Shown in pieces: positions 34,455 through 42,931 of a stretch of 64,000 bases of DNA. The stretch's first letter is position 1. Every line of letters starts with the position of its first letter. The translations under genes were made by a program, and so were the position numbers. Under the pieces are notes generated by a model that saw nothing but the letters and a program-made list of their open reading frames with translations, was not told the origin of the DNA and searched no databases. Origin of the DNA: JADFGZ01 sp965222345 (GTDB lineage Bacteria; Acidobacteriota; Terriglobia; 2-12-FULL-54-10); contig CBDCTS010000004.1 of assembly GCA_965222345.1 (NCBI GenBank), positions 836,419-900,418 of the forward strand. The letters are read 5' to 3'.

Positions 34455-37400
34455 ATGTTAAACCATATCATCCGCTTTTCCCTCGAACACCGGCTCATGG
34501 TGTTGAGCCTTACCGTCTTGCTGCTGGGCTACGGCATTTATGTCATCAATTCCGGGCTGGACGTAGATATCTTCCCCGACCTGAACCGGCCCACGGTAAC
34601 GGTGTTCACCGAGGCGACGGGACTGGCGCCGGAAGAGGTGGAGATTCTGGTCACGCTGCCGCTGGAGTATGCGCTGAACGGGGCCACCAACGTGGAACGC
34701 ATCCGCTCACAGTCGGCGGTGGGCCTTTCGCTGCTGTTTGTGGAATTTTCCTGGGATTCGGATATTTACCGGAACCGGCAGATCGTTGCGGAACGGCTGC
34801 AACTGGCGGCCGAGCGCCTGCCCGAAGGCTTGGCGCCCGTGCTGGGACCGATCAGTTCCATCATGGGCGAGATCATGCTGGTGGCCCTGCAAGCCAATTC
34901 GACCGACGTTTCCCCGCTGGACATTCGCACCGCGGCAGACTGGCTGATCCGTCCTCGGCTGCTGGCGGTGCCCGGCATTTCCCAGGTGACGGTCATCGGC
35001 GGTGGCGTGAAGCAGTATCAAATCTACGTTTCCCCCGACCGCCTGCGGGAGTACAACGTCTCTCTGCATGAACTGGAAGCCGCCGTGGCAACCACCAATG
35101 AGAACACCTCCGGCGGATTCCTGATCGGTCCCAACCGCGAATTCCTGATCCGCAACCTGGGCCGCACCAACAGCCTGGAGGATATCGGCGAGGCGGTAGT
35201 GGCTTACCGGGAGGACCAACCCGTCTATGTACGCGACGTGGCCCGGCTGCAATTCGGCCCGCCGGTCATGCGCGGCAGCGCCGGGTTCAATGCCGAAGAG
35301 GCTCCGACTGTGATCATGAGCATCTACAAGCAGCCGGGAGCCAACACGATCCCTCTCACCCGGGAAGTCGAGCGTGCGCTGGAAGGCATGCAGGAGTCCC
35401 TCCCTGCGGGCGTCATCATGGATACCCACGTCTTCCGGCAGGCGAGCTTCATCGAGCTGGCCATCGCCAACGTGGAGGAAGGCCTCGTCGAGGGATCGGT
35501 TCTGGTGACGATTGTTTTGTTCCTGTTCCTGCTGAATTTTCGCACCACCTTCATCACGCTCACAGCCATTCCCACCTCCTTCCTGGTCACTCTGTTTTTT
35601 ATGCGCTCCTTCGACCTCAGCATCAACACCATGACCTTGGGGGGAGTTGCCATCGCCATCGGGCTGTTGATCGATGATGCCATTGTGGACGTAGAGAACG
35701 TCTTCCGGCGCTTGAAGGAAAATCGGGAGCGCGAGACCCCGGAGCCCATTCTCCAGGTGGTGTTCAAGGCCTCGGTCGAGATCCGGAGTTCGATCGTCTA
35801 CGCCACGATCATTATCATCCTGGTCTTCCTGCCTCTCTTTTTCCTCTCCGGAGTGGAAGGGAGAATGTTTGCCCCGCTGGGGGTGGCCTTCATTGTCTGT
35901 CTGCTGGCCTCGTTGCTGGTGGCGCTGACGCTGACTCCCGTGTTGTGCTCCTATCTGCTGCCGAAGGCCCGCTTCATGGAGAGCAAAGGGGACTCTTTTC
36001 TGGTGCGTTGGCTCAAGAAGCAGCAGACGTGTCTGCTGCGCTTCACGCTGCCTCACGCCTGGGAAGTCCTGATTGCCGCCGCCTTCCTGGTCTTGCTCTC
36101 GATCGCTTTTATCCCGCTCATGGGGCGCGAATTTCTGCCGGACTTCAACGAAGGCACCCTGACGGTCAACGTCATGTCGGAGCCCGGAATCAGCCTGACG
36201 GAATCCAACGAAATGGGAAGGCTGGCGGAGAGGCTGATGGGATCGGTCCCCGAGGTCATATCCACTGGCCGCCGCACCGGCCGGGCTGAGCTCGACGAGC
36301 ACGCCGAGGGGGTGCACTATACGGAAATTGAGGTGGACCTGCGTCGCTCGGGCCGCAGCAAGGAAGAGGTCCTCGCCGATATTCGCAACCGGCTCGCGAT
36401 TCTGCCGGGAGCGGCCATCAACATCGGCCAGCCGATCTCCCACCGCCTGGATCACATGCAGAGCGGCGTGCGCGCCCAGATCGCCATAAAAGTGTTCGGT
36501 CCCGACCTGCCGCTGCTGCGGGAAAAAGCCGCCGAGATCGAGTCCGTAATGAAGACGGTCCCGGGCATGGTGGACGTCTCGGTGGAGAAGCAATCCCTGG
36601 TCCCCGAATTATTGCTGGCGGTGGACCGGCAGCGCGCCGCGCAATACGGCCTGCAAGTGGCCGAGGTGAACTCGGTGCTGGAGATCGCCTTGCAAGGCCG
36701 GGTGGTTTCGGAAGTGCTAGAAGAGCAGCGCACCTTCGACGTGGTCGTGCGGCTCGATGATCCCTACCGCCAAGACATGCAGGCCATTGGGGACATCCTG
36801 ATTGACACTCCCGTCGGCGGGAAGATTCCGATTCGCGACGTCGCCAACATCTCCCTGAGCAGCGGTCCCAACCAGGTCTGGCGTGAGAATGCGCAACGCC
36901 GGATCGTCGTGCAAGCGAACTTGGCCGGCCGCGATCTGCAAGGGGCGGTGACCGAGTTAAGCGAGCGAGTGGAACGGCAGGTGGAGTTGCCCCCCGGGTT
37001 CTTCGTTGTCTACGGAGGACAGTTTGAGTTTCAACGCAGCGCTACCCGGCTGATCCTGGCCCTTTCCGTCTTAGCAATCCTGGCCATCTTTGTGCTGCTC
37101 TATGGACACTTCCGGTTTGCGCGTCTGGCCTTGCTGGTCATGTCCAACCTGCCTCTTGCCTTGGTGGGAGGGGTGATCGTCATCTTCCTCACCGGAGGGG
37201 TGCTTTCAGTGGCTTCCATGATCGGTTTCATCACCGTGATGGGCATCGCGGCTCGCAACAGCATCATGTTGGTCTCCCATTACATCCACTTGGTGCGCTA
37301 CGAGGGAGAGCAGTTTGATGAAAAGATGATTGTCCGAGGCACCCTGGAGCGGCTTCGCCCCGTACTGATGACGGCTCTCACCTCCATCCTGGGGTTGCTG

Positions 37401-37625
37401 CCTCTGGTATTGGCGGCGGGAGAAGCTGGGAAGGAGCTTTTGCAACCAATCGCCATTGTTGTGACCGGCGGGTTGATTAGCTCCACCTTCCTCGACCGCG
37501 TGGTGACTCCTGCTCTGTTTCACAAGTTTGGCCGGCCGATTTGCGAGTACTATTTGAACTCGAAGGAACGGGGCGAAGAGTTCCTGGCGGGAGAGACTGT
37601 CCCGATACTGACCCGCGAATCGTAG
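34455..37625 (+). CDS. RND efflux pump, CusA/CzcA-type permease
   Basis: 1056 residues, the full length of a heavy-metal-efflux RND pump. The protein has 12 membrane helices in the usual 1+5 plus 1+5 layout with two large periplasmic loops. Visible signatures are LDVDIFPDLNRPTVTVFTEATGLAPEEVE at the N-terminus, the helix-4 stretch GGVAIAIGLLIDDAIVDVENVFRRL with the proton-relay acidic pair, the periplasmic GREFLPDFNEGTL, and DHMQSGVRAQIAIKVFGPDL. The direction of transport is cytoplasm or periplasm to outside, driven by protons. The YtkA-like adaptor hints at copper or other metal ions, but the metal cannot be read from sequence alone. It closes the operon. Confidence 0.92.
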   Translation: MLNHIIRFSLEHRLMVLSLTVLLLGYGIYVINSGLDVDIFPDLNRPTVTVFTEATGLAPEEVEILVTLPLEYALNGATNVERIRSQSAVGLSLLFVEFSWDSDIYRNRQIVAERLQLAAERLPEGLAPVLGPISSIMGEIMLVALQANSTDVSPLDIRTAADWLIRPRLLAVPGISQVTVIGGGVKQYQIYVSPDRLREYNVSLHELEAAVATTNENTSGGFLIGPNREFLIRNLGRTNSLEDIGEAVVAYREDQPVYVRDVARLQFGPPVMRGSAGFNAEEAPTVIMSIYKQPGANTIPLTREVERALEGMQESLPAGVIMDTHVFRQASFIELAIANVEEGLVEGSVLVTIVLFLFLLNFRTTFITLTAIPTSFLVTLFFMRSFDLSINTMTLGGVAIAIGLLIDDAIVDVENVFRRLKENRERETPEPILQVVFKASVEIRSSIVYATIIIILVFLPLFFLSGVEGRMFAPLGVAFIVCLLASLLVALTLTPVLCSYLLPKARFMESKGDSFLVRWLKKQQTCLLRFTLPHAWEVLIAAAFLVLLSIAFIPLMGREFLPDFNEGTLTVNVMSEPGISLTESNEMGRLAERLMGSVPEVISTGRRTGRAELDEHAEGVHYTEIEVDLRRSGRSKEEVLADIRNRLAILPGAAINIGQPISHRLDHMQSGVRAQIAIKVFGPDLPLLREKAAEIESVMKTVPGMVDVSVEKQSLVPELLLAVDRQRAAQYGLQVAEVNSVLEIALQGRVVSEVLEEQRTFDVVVRLDDPYRQDMQAIGDILIDTPVGGKIPIRDVANISLSSGPNQVWRENAQRRIVVQANLAGRDLQGAVTELSERVERQVELPPGFFVVYGGQFEFQRSATRLILALSVLAILAIFVLLYGHFRFARLALLVMSNLPLALVGGVIVIFLTGGVLSVASMIGFITVMGIAARNSIMLVSHYIHLVRYEGEQFDEKMIVRGTLERLRPVLMTALTSILGLLPLVLAAGEAGKELLQPIAIVVTGGLISSTFLDRVVTPALFHKFGRPICEYYLNSKERGEEFLAGETVPILTRES

Positions 37626-37754
37626 ACTCCCATAGGCCTTCCGGCCATTCCAATTCTTCTTCCCGAGCGGAGAGGCAAACCTTCCCTCCATTGCCAAACA
37701 ATCGTCTGACAAACAAAGCGACAAAGTTGGGGTTGTAAGAGACAGCCTGCTGAA

Positions 37755-38030
37755 TTACTGCTTGGCGGGAGCGAGCGCGTTGGCCCGCACCGTCAGGCGG
37801 GATTTGAGCCGCCCGGCAGTGTTTTTGTGGAGAATACCCTTCTGTACGGCTTTGTCGATTCTGGAGAGGGTTTGGGAAATTTCTTGCTGCGTTTTTCCTG
37901 CGTCCTTGGTGGCCAATGTCTGCTGGAAGCTGCGCAGGCTGGCACGGAGAACTCCTTTATTCCTGCGGTTGACGGCGGTGCGCTTCCTGGTCTGGTTCAC
38001 TCGTTTGAGAGCTGAGTAATGATTCGCCAT
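37755..38030 (-). CDS. rpsT: Ribosomal protein bS20
   Basis: 91-residue basic helical protein of the small subunit. The start MANHYSALKRVNQTRKR and the central RNKGVLRASLRSFQQTL followed by RIDKAVQKGILHKNTAGRLKSRLTVRAN are diagnostic for S20, which binds the 16S rRNA 5' domain. Full length. Leftward, downstream of the unknown trio but separated by 109 bp with its own start region. Confidence 0.97.
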   Translation of the reverse strand: MANHYSALKRVNQTRKRTAVNRRNKGVLRASLRSFQQTLATKDAGKTQQEISQTLSRIDKAVQKGILHKNTAGRLKSRLTVRANALAPAKQ

Positions 38031-38139
38031 ATATATCTCCCCTTTGGAAACTATATTGTAATGGATCCGCTCCGTCGGATCAACTCTGGATGCTATGGCG
38101 GCCGTGTCCTGGTTGTGTGTTGCTCTGTTGGTGGGAGTT

Positions 38140-38532
38140 CTACTGGATGCTCAACGGTATTACGATGGTGCTGATTCTCTGAAGTAAAAGCCTCACTTCA
38201 GTGAGTTGTTCACCCTTTTGAGGAAGACCAAAAACATCACAGTGAGCCCTGTTTGTTGGTTCTGGTGTGTGTTCAACCCTTAAATCGTCGATCTTCCGAA
38301 TCTTAACAACAGGCATGCTTATGACCGCATTATCTTCCGGAGTTTTTCTAGCCTGTTGTTTCGTTCCTTCCGCAGAAGCATACCTGTCCCAGTTGACTGA
38401 CATACCTTTACCCCTGGCTCTGAATACGCCAGGATCGAGTTCCCCATTCCGAATATGCATCCGGTGGGCACGCATGAAGACCGAATCGGCATCAGGTATT
38501 TCCTCGGCTGGCCACCTTAGTTCATCAGCCAC
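38140..38532 (-). CDS. Unknown protein, third gene of a compact trio
   Basis: 130 residues, no signal peptide or membrane helix. The start overlaps the end of the upstream gene by 16 bp, so translation is probably coupled. Sequence features: LRWPAEEIPDADSVFMRAHR, GELDPGVFRARGKGMSVNWDRYA, PEDNAVISMPVVKIRKIDDLRVEHTPEPTNRAHCDVFG and EVRLLLQRIS. These conserved-looking blocks resemble a family I recall from other bacteria in the same three-gene arrangement, but I cannot name a domain. AT-richer than the rpsT and cpoB genes around it, which suggests acquisition. Confidence 0.7.
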   Translation of the reverse strand: MADELRWPAEEIPDADSVFMRAHRMHIRNGELDPGVFRARGKGMSVNWDRYASAEGTKQQARKTPEDNAVISMPVVKIRKIDDLRVEHTPEPTNRAHCDVFGLPQKGEQLTEVRLLLQRISTIVIPLSIQ

Positions 38533-39005
38533 GTTGCGATCCCCAAATTGAAGTTTTTGGGGTCCAGACTACCACTAACCTTTTGGGTTTCGTAATTATC
38601 TCCGTAGAACGTCGCCATTTCATTGATATCTGTCGGTATATTCACCAGCAATTCCCAAGTTGGCTGTTTCCAGTGAAGATCAATGCTTCCATCAGGCCCA
38701 GCGCTAATCCTTGGGATTGGCAAACGAATACCGTATAAATCCCTAAGCCCCTCTACATATGTGGTCAGGAACTCGGTAGCGCGGTTAAACGTATCCTCTG
38801 AATAACCAAGGCTACCCTCGCCGTCCCAATCATCTTCTAACTCAAGAATCCGCCTTGCCTGCTCAATTTCTGCTTTCAGCTCGATATTGCTGAGACTTTC
38901 GGTTTGGAACTTGCTCTGACTGGTAGGCGCATCTTCCGGCTCATGCCATTTTTCCACTTTGTCATCTTCAGTTTTCCAGTCGAGAACCGGTGGTGCTGTT
39001 GACAT
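38517..39005 (-). CDS. Unknown protein with EDDWDGEGS motif, second gene of the trio
   Basis: 162 residues, soluble and acidic. A helical N-terminal part (LSNIELKAEIEQARRILEL) leads into EDDWDGEGSLGYSEDTFNRATEFL, the most distinctive block, then a hydrophobic-beta part PIPRISAGPDGSIDLHWKQPTWELLVNIP and a tail with FYGDNY and LDPKNFNLGIATWLM. The DWDGEGS and DGSIDLHW blocks recur in a family of unknown function that I recall as linked to the neighbours. No enzyme motif is evident. The gene lies 14 bp after the first trio gene and overlaps the third. Confidence 0.7.
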   Translation of the reverse strand: MSTAPPVLDWKTEDDKVEKWHEPEDAPTSQSKFQTESLSNIELKAEIEQARRILELEDDWDGEGSLGYSEDTFNRATEFLTTYVEGLRDLYGIRLPIPRISAGPDGSIDLHWKQPTWELLVNIPTDINEMATFYGDNYETQKVSGSLDPKNFNLGIATWLMN

Positions 39006-39019
39006 AATTTTCTTTGCTC

Positions 39020-39706
39020 CTAAAAGAACAGCTTGGGATCCAAGACAGTCACGCCTGAACCCTTCATGAGGTTCTTCAATGTTTTTTCTTTGTCCAATGT
39101 GCGATCAACGAGTGCCTTTATGGACCTAATATCATTGCTGTCGAGAGCAAAATATTTCTCTGCTTTATTCCCGAAGTTGTCGCGCTGGGTTATTCGCAAC
39201 ATATGAACAATCACGGCTGATTCGGGTTTCTCGAAGACATCTCGATGGAAAACTGGACGAACATCAGTTAATATTCGCGCACCGACAAAAATCCGCTCAT
39301 GCTGCGTGTGAACATAGCCAGCCTTAGCAGCCGTCCCGACTGTCCTCTCAAACGATAAAGCATCGATGAGAAACTTCCGGAGTTTTGCCCACTGAGCATC
39401 GACTTCCTTTTCCGGAAAAGCCTTCGCTTTTTTCAGGGCGACAGATACTTCCTGGTCCAAGAATATTTCTATTGGTTGGTGTTGCCCGTCCCATGTGCGA
39501 TAAAGACTTGCCAATACCGAAACGATCCCCCTAATTAGACGTCTTGGTATTTCTACGCAATCTGATACTTCTTCAGAAAGATCAGTAGCATTGAACTGCG
39601 GTCCAGCCTTGGAAAGGGCATCAAGGAATCCTTCGATCTTATCGTCTGGCAGTTCCAGGAACTTCTTGATGTGGTCAATCTGCTGATCTGGAACTCTGAG
39701 GGCCAT
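39020..39706 (-). CDS. Unknown protein, first gene of the trio
   Basis: 228 residues, no signal or membrane segment. Landmarks: DDKIEGFLDALSKAGPQFNATDLSEEVS, IPRRLIRGIVSVLASLYRTWD, FPEKEVDAQWAKLRKFLIDALSFERTVGTAAKAGYVHTQHERIF, ARILTDVRPVFHRDV, SAVIVHMLRITQRD and YFALDSNDIRSIKALVDRTLDKE. The helical N-terminus and the beta-rich middle (an Ig- or SAND-like sequence pattern is not recognised) give no clear family. The conserved HTQHERIF and LTDVRPVF blocks look like a functional site. The order of three short overlapping cytoplasmic genes in AT-rich DNA fits a mobile accessory cassette. Confidence 0.7.
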   Translation of the reverse strand: MALRVPDQQIDHIKKFLELPDDKIEGFLDALSKAGPQFNATDLSEEVSDCVEIPRRLIRGIVSVLASLYRTWDGQHQPIEIFLDQEVSVALKKAKAFPEKEVDAQWAKLRKFLIDALSFERTVGTAAKAGYVHTQHERIFVGARILTDVRPVFHRDVFEKPESAVIVHMLRITQRDNFGNKAEKYFALDSNDIRSIKALVDRTLDKEKTLKNLMKGSGVTVLDPKLFF

Positions 39707-39742
39707 TATAAAAAATTCTAGAGGCTAGTCGGCCGTTGCAAA

Positions 39743-40549
39743 TTAACGGGCCATTTCCGGTTCCGTTTCGATGGTGAGCAGCTTGTCTTGCGCTAGGCTG
39801 GCTTCGGGAGTATTGGGAAACCGTTGGAGCAGGCTGCTCAATTCCCGGGCGCCTTGTGTGCGGAGATTCAGGTTGATCAACGCGTACCCTTTTTTGAGCT
39901 GAGCGGCCGCTGATTTGTTGCCGTTGGGATACTGCTCAATGGCCTTGTCGTATTCCTGAATGGCTTTTTCGAACTGCCCCTGTTGGTAGTAAATGTCTCC
40001 GACGTAGAACTGGGAGTTCGAGGCCAGGGGCGTGTCGCCATAGTAACGCAGGTAGTCGATGAATTCCTGCAGGGCCAGGGGATAATTTCCGCTGGTGTAG
40101 TCGCGCAGGGCGGTGTTGTAGAGCACGTCCGGCGGCGGCGGAGCCGCCTCCCCGGATCCGAAGGAGATCGTCTGGGATGCTGACTCCATCTTGGTGACTT
40201 GCTGGGAGAGCCGGTCCAGCCGAGCACGCAGTTCGTCGAGCGAGACTTGAAGCCCCTCCATCTGTCCAGTCAAGTTGTCCACCTTCTGACCGGTGTTTCC
40301 CAAGGAGTCTCGCAGGGAGTTTTGCAACCCACCCAGATTGGAATCCAACTGACTCATTTGATTCGTGGACTGTTCCACCAGCGTGCGCATCACCGCCATC
40401 TTTTCATCGAAGTTGCGCTGAATTTCCCGCACCATTCCTTGCAGCAGGGCTACGCTTTGTTGCAGTTGGATAATTTCCTTGTCCACCGCGAAACTCGGCA
40501 GAACAAATCCCACACTCCAGAAGGCCAGCAATAAAATGCTTCGTTTCAT
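39743..40549 (-). CDS. cpoB: Tol-Pal system protein CpoB/YbgF
   Basis: 268-residue periplasmic protein that helps coordinate peptidoglycan synthesis with outer-membrane constriction. The start at 40549 (MKRSILLLAFW) opens a signal peptide; a coiled coil follows (residues 20-130, LQQSVALLQGMVREIQRNF and DNLTGQMEGLQVSLDELRARL) for trimerisation, then a proline linker (APPPPDVL) and C-terminal TPR repeats (YNTALRDYTSGNYPLALQEF, YYQQGQFEKAIQEYDKAIEQYP). The coiled coil plus TPR layout is that of CpoB. Last gene of the tol-pal operon. Confidence 0.92.
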   Translation of the reverse strand: MKRSILLLAFWSVGFVLPSFAVDKEIIQLQQSVALLQGMVREIQRNFDEKMAVMRTLVEQSTNQMSQLDSNLGGLQNSLRDSLGNTGQKVDNLTGQMEGLQVSLDELRARLDRLSQQVTKMESASQTISFGSGEAAPPPPDVLYNTALRDYTSGNYPLALQEFIDYLRYYGDTPLASNSQFYVGDIYYQQGQFEKAIQEYDKAIEQYPNGNKSAAAQLKKGYALINLNLRTQGARELSSLLQRFPNTPEASLAQDKLLTIETEPEMAR

Positions 40550-40738
40550 AAGGCATCCCATTCGGAACGAAATCCAGCTGCTGCCGCGAAGGGAACCGAC
40601 CGGGGGCGTTCCCTCCGCAACAGCAGCCGAGTTTTGCGTTTGCGACCCCTGCCCGTCCGGAGGCTGCCAAGACCTTGGAACCTCCGTTCCAACGGGGCCG
40701 CATAGCTAGTGGTTAATCAGACGTAGCTGCGGCTCTTT

Positions 40739-41512
40739 TTAAGGGTCGCAGTTGGTGCACACCAGATGCGCCCGGCGGTTCTGCTGCCAGCAAGTCTCGT
40801 CGTGCTCGGTGCAGAAAGGCTTCTCCTTGCCGTAACTGATGGTTGTGATACGGCCGGTTGACACTCCCAGTTCCACCAGGAAGTCGCTAGCCGAATTCGC
40901 CCGGCGATCCCCCAAGCCCAGATTGTAGGCGACGCTGCCGCGCTCGTCACAGTGTCCTTCGATGCTGAAGGTGACACTGGGATTATCGCGGAAGAATTGT
41001 GCACTCTGGGTGAGAGCCTCCCGGGCATCCGGACGGACGTCCGAGTCGTCATAATCGAAGTAAGCGTCCCGGACCGCCTGGTCGAACCTCTGCTGCATGC
41101 TCAACTCCGGTGGTGGCGGCGGCGGTGGCGGCGGTGGTGGCGGCGGCGGTGGCGGCGGAGCGGTTACCGTAACCCGGGCCGTGCTGCTCGTGCTTCCCCC
41201 AGGTCCCCTGGCCGTTAAGGTATAGGTCGTAGACTCGGTCGGCGAAACCGAACGTGAGCCCTCCGATTGTACTTCGCCGATACCGGGCTGTAGGTTGAGT
41301 TCTGCCGCATTTTGGGAACTCCACTGCAATGTCGCGCTCTCTCCCTCCTCAATGCTGCTCGGCTGGACCGTCAAGCTTGCCGACGGAGCCGGCGGAGGCG
41401 GTGGGGGTGGCGGCGGCGGGGGTGGTGGCACTTGCCTTCTGCAGGCGCTTGCAAAAATCAGCAGTAGGATTACAAGTCCCAGCCCGAAATTTCGGAATCC
41501 CTGCTTCTTCAT
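40739..41512 (-). CDS. pal: Peptidoglycan-associated lipoprotein Pal with two polyproline runs
   Basis: 257-residue outer-membrane lipoprotein that ties the outer membrane to peptidoglycan and to TolB. The lipobox is FASAC, so Cys is near residue 23. Two long proline runs (13 and 17 Pro) flank an Ig-like insertion (SLTVQPSSIEEGESATLQWSS, TYTLTARGPGGS), then comes the OmpA-C domain FDYDDSDVRPDAREALTQ, VTFSIEGHCDERGSVAYNLGLGDRRA with the peptidoglycan-binding Asp/Arg. Typical Pal proteins have no such insertion or proline runs. The ATG at 41512 starts the signal peptide; the longer frame to 41836 is not used. Confidence 0.92.
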   Translation of the reverse strand: MKKQGFRNFGLGLVILLLIFASACRRQVPPPPPPPPPPPPPAPSASLTVQPSSIEEGESATLQWSSQNAAELNLQPGIGEVQSEGSRSVSPTESTTYTLTARGPGGSTSSTARVTVTAPPPPPPPPPPPPPPPPPELSMQQRFDQAVRDAYFDYDDSDVRPDAREALTQSAQFFRDNPSVTFSIEGHCDERGSVAYNLGLGDRRANSASDFLVELGVSTGRITTISYGKEKPFCTEHDETCWQQNRRAHLVCTNCDP

Positions 41513-41559
41513 CTTACCCTCCTTTGTTTCGTGAACTGTCCCGAATCGAGTTGGAAAAA

Positions 41560-42882
41560 TTACTTGCTTGACCATACGGGTTCTGTATTCTCCCCTTGAA
41601 ATGTCAGTTGGCGGTGTTTTGTACCATCTGCCAGCATGGACCAAATCTGCATGACCCCAGTCCGGTTGGATTGGAAGACAATGTGTCTGTTGTCCGGCGA
41701 CCAACTGGGGTGCTCGTTGCGCCGGCTGTCCTTGGTCATCTGCACCACCTGCTTTGTGGCGACATCCATGAAGTAGATATCGTACTCCCCTCCCCGGTCC
41801 CACGTAAAGGCCAGCAGCCTCCCGTTCGGCGACCAAGCGGGGTCCAGGGCCTGGGAGCCTCCGCTGACCACCTGGGTCACGTTTGCTCCCTCAGTATCCA
41901 TAATGTAGATCTGCGGCCTGCCGCTGCGGTCAGAGACAAACGCGATCTGCGCTCCCGTTCTGGGGTTCCAGGCGGGGGAGATGTCCACTCCGCGGACAAC
42001 AGTCAACCTTTTCAATCCCCCTCCCCTGACATCACCCAGGTAAATTTCCGGGTCTCCCGTGACCGAGGAGGTAAAAGCGAGCCTCGTTCCGTCGGGAGAC
42101 CAAGTCGGTGTTGTATTCAGGCCCTGCTGATTAAAGAACGACATGGGGGCCTGGGTCAACAAGGAAAAAATCATAATATCAGGATTGTTCTTCTCATAGG
42201 TCGTAAAAGCGATTTGATCGCCATCTTGGGAGATCGCCGGCGTAAGTGACAACGTGTTCAGATTCGTAACTTGCTGCTGGTTGATCCCATCATAATCCAT
42301 CATCCAAATTTCTTTTACGCCGGAGCTCATCCGCCGGACGAATGCGATTTTGGTCTCGGCGATTCCGGGTATTCCTCCGCCCAGGCGGTAGATGATTTCA
42401 TTGGCTAATTTGTGCGCGGTTCTCCGGACCGCTTCCTGCGTGGGTTCCTCCGCATACCTTTTACCCAGCACGACAGGCGTTTGCTGATTCCGCGGATCCA
42501 CCAGCCAGCCTTCCACCATCAGTTGCTCGCCAAGCCGGTAGGCGTTGCCGAGAACCAGCATGTGGGCGTTTGCAGGAGGGTTGCTCCACTCCTCCAGCTT
42601 CACATCTCCCGGCCGGGCAGGGATACTGAGCGGGTAAAAGCTCCGGCTGATGAGGTCTAAGATACCCGAATATTCCAGGTCATTCCAGAGGGTTTCGTCA
42701 AAAGTTCGCATCAGAGCGCCGCTGTCGGCGGCTGCCCGAAAGCTGGAGACTGCCAGCCGTGTCCGTTCAACTCCAATCCCGGTTCCACTCCGGATGAAGT
42801 CCTCCTGGGCCTGTGCTGCGCAAGTTGCCCAAAAAAGCAGCGTAGGCAAAAGAACCCGAAAATGAACTTTCCTGGCAGGCAA
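41560..42882 (-). CDS. tolB: Tol-Pal translocation protein TolB
   Basis: Periplasmic beta-propeller that links Pal to the inner-membrane complex. The start is placed at a TTG at 42882-42880, because GGAGGGAGG lies just upstream and the product then opens with a signal peptide (VHFRVLLPTLLFWATCAAQAQ). The frame is open to 42948, but that would overlap the preceding gene by 17 bases. The N-terminal alpha/beta domain is followed by six WD-like repeats: EIWMMDYDGINQQQVTNL, TPTWSPDGTRLAFTSSVTGDPEIYLGDV, SPAWNPRTGAQIAFVSDRSG, DPAWSPNGRLLAFTWDRGG and PSWSPDNRHIVFQSNRTG. Complete length, about 440 aa. Confidence 0.93.
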   Translation of the reverse strand: MPARKVHFRVLLPTLLFWATCAAQAQEDFIRSGTGIGVERTRLAVSSFRAAADSGALMRTFDETLWNDLEYSGILDLISRSFYPLSIPARPGDVKLEEWSNPPANAHMLVLGNAYRLGEQLMVEGWLVDPRNQQTPVVLGKRYAEEPTQEAVRRTAHKLANEIIYRLGGGIPGIAETKIAFVRRMSSGVKEIWMMDYDGINQQQVTNLNTLSLTPAISQDGDQIAFTTYEKNNPDIMIFSLLTQAPMSFFNQQGLNTTPTWSPDGTRLAFTSSVTGDPEIYLGDVRGGGLKRLTVVRGVDISPAWNPRTGAQIAFVSDRSGRPQIYIMDTEGANVTQVVSGGSQALDPAWSPNGRLLAFTWDRGGEYDIYFMDVATKQVVQMTKDSRRNEHPSWSPDNRHIVFQSNRTGVMQIWSMLADGTKHRQLTFQGENTEPVWSSK

Positions 42883-42931
42883 GCTGTTCCTCCCTCCTGA
42901 AGATGGCAATGGTCTGGGATTGATCCCAGCC

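Noticed and set aside
34707..36593. 628-codon open frame antisense to the RND pump gene
   Set aside because: Low-complexity, His/Gln-rich translation with no domain, a usual shadow in high-GC coding DNA. The forward gene has clear family motifs.
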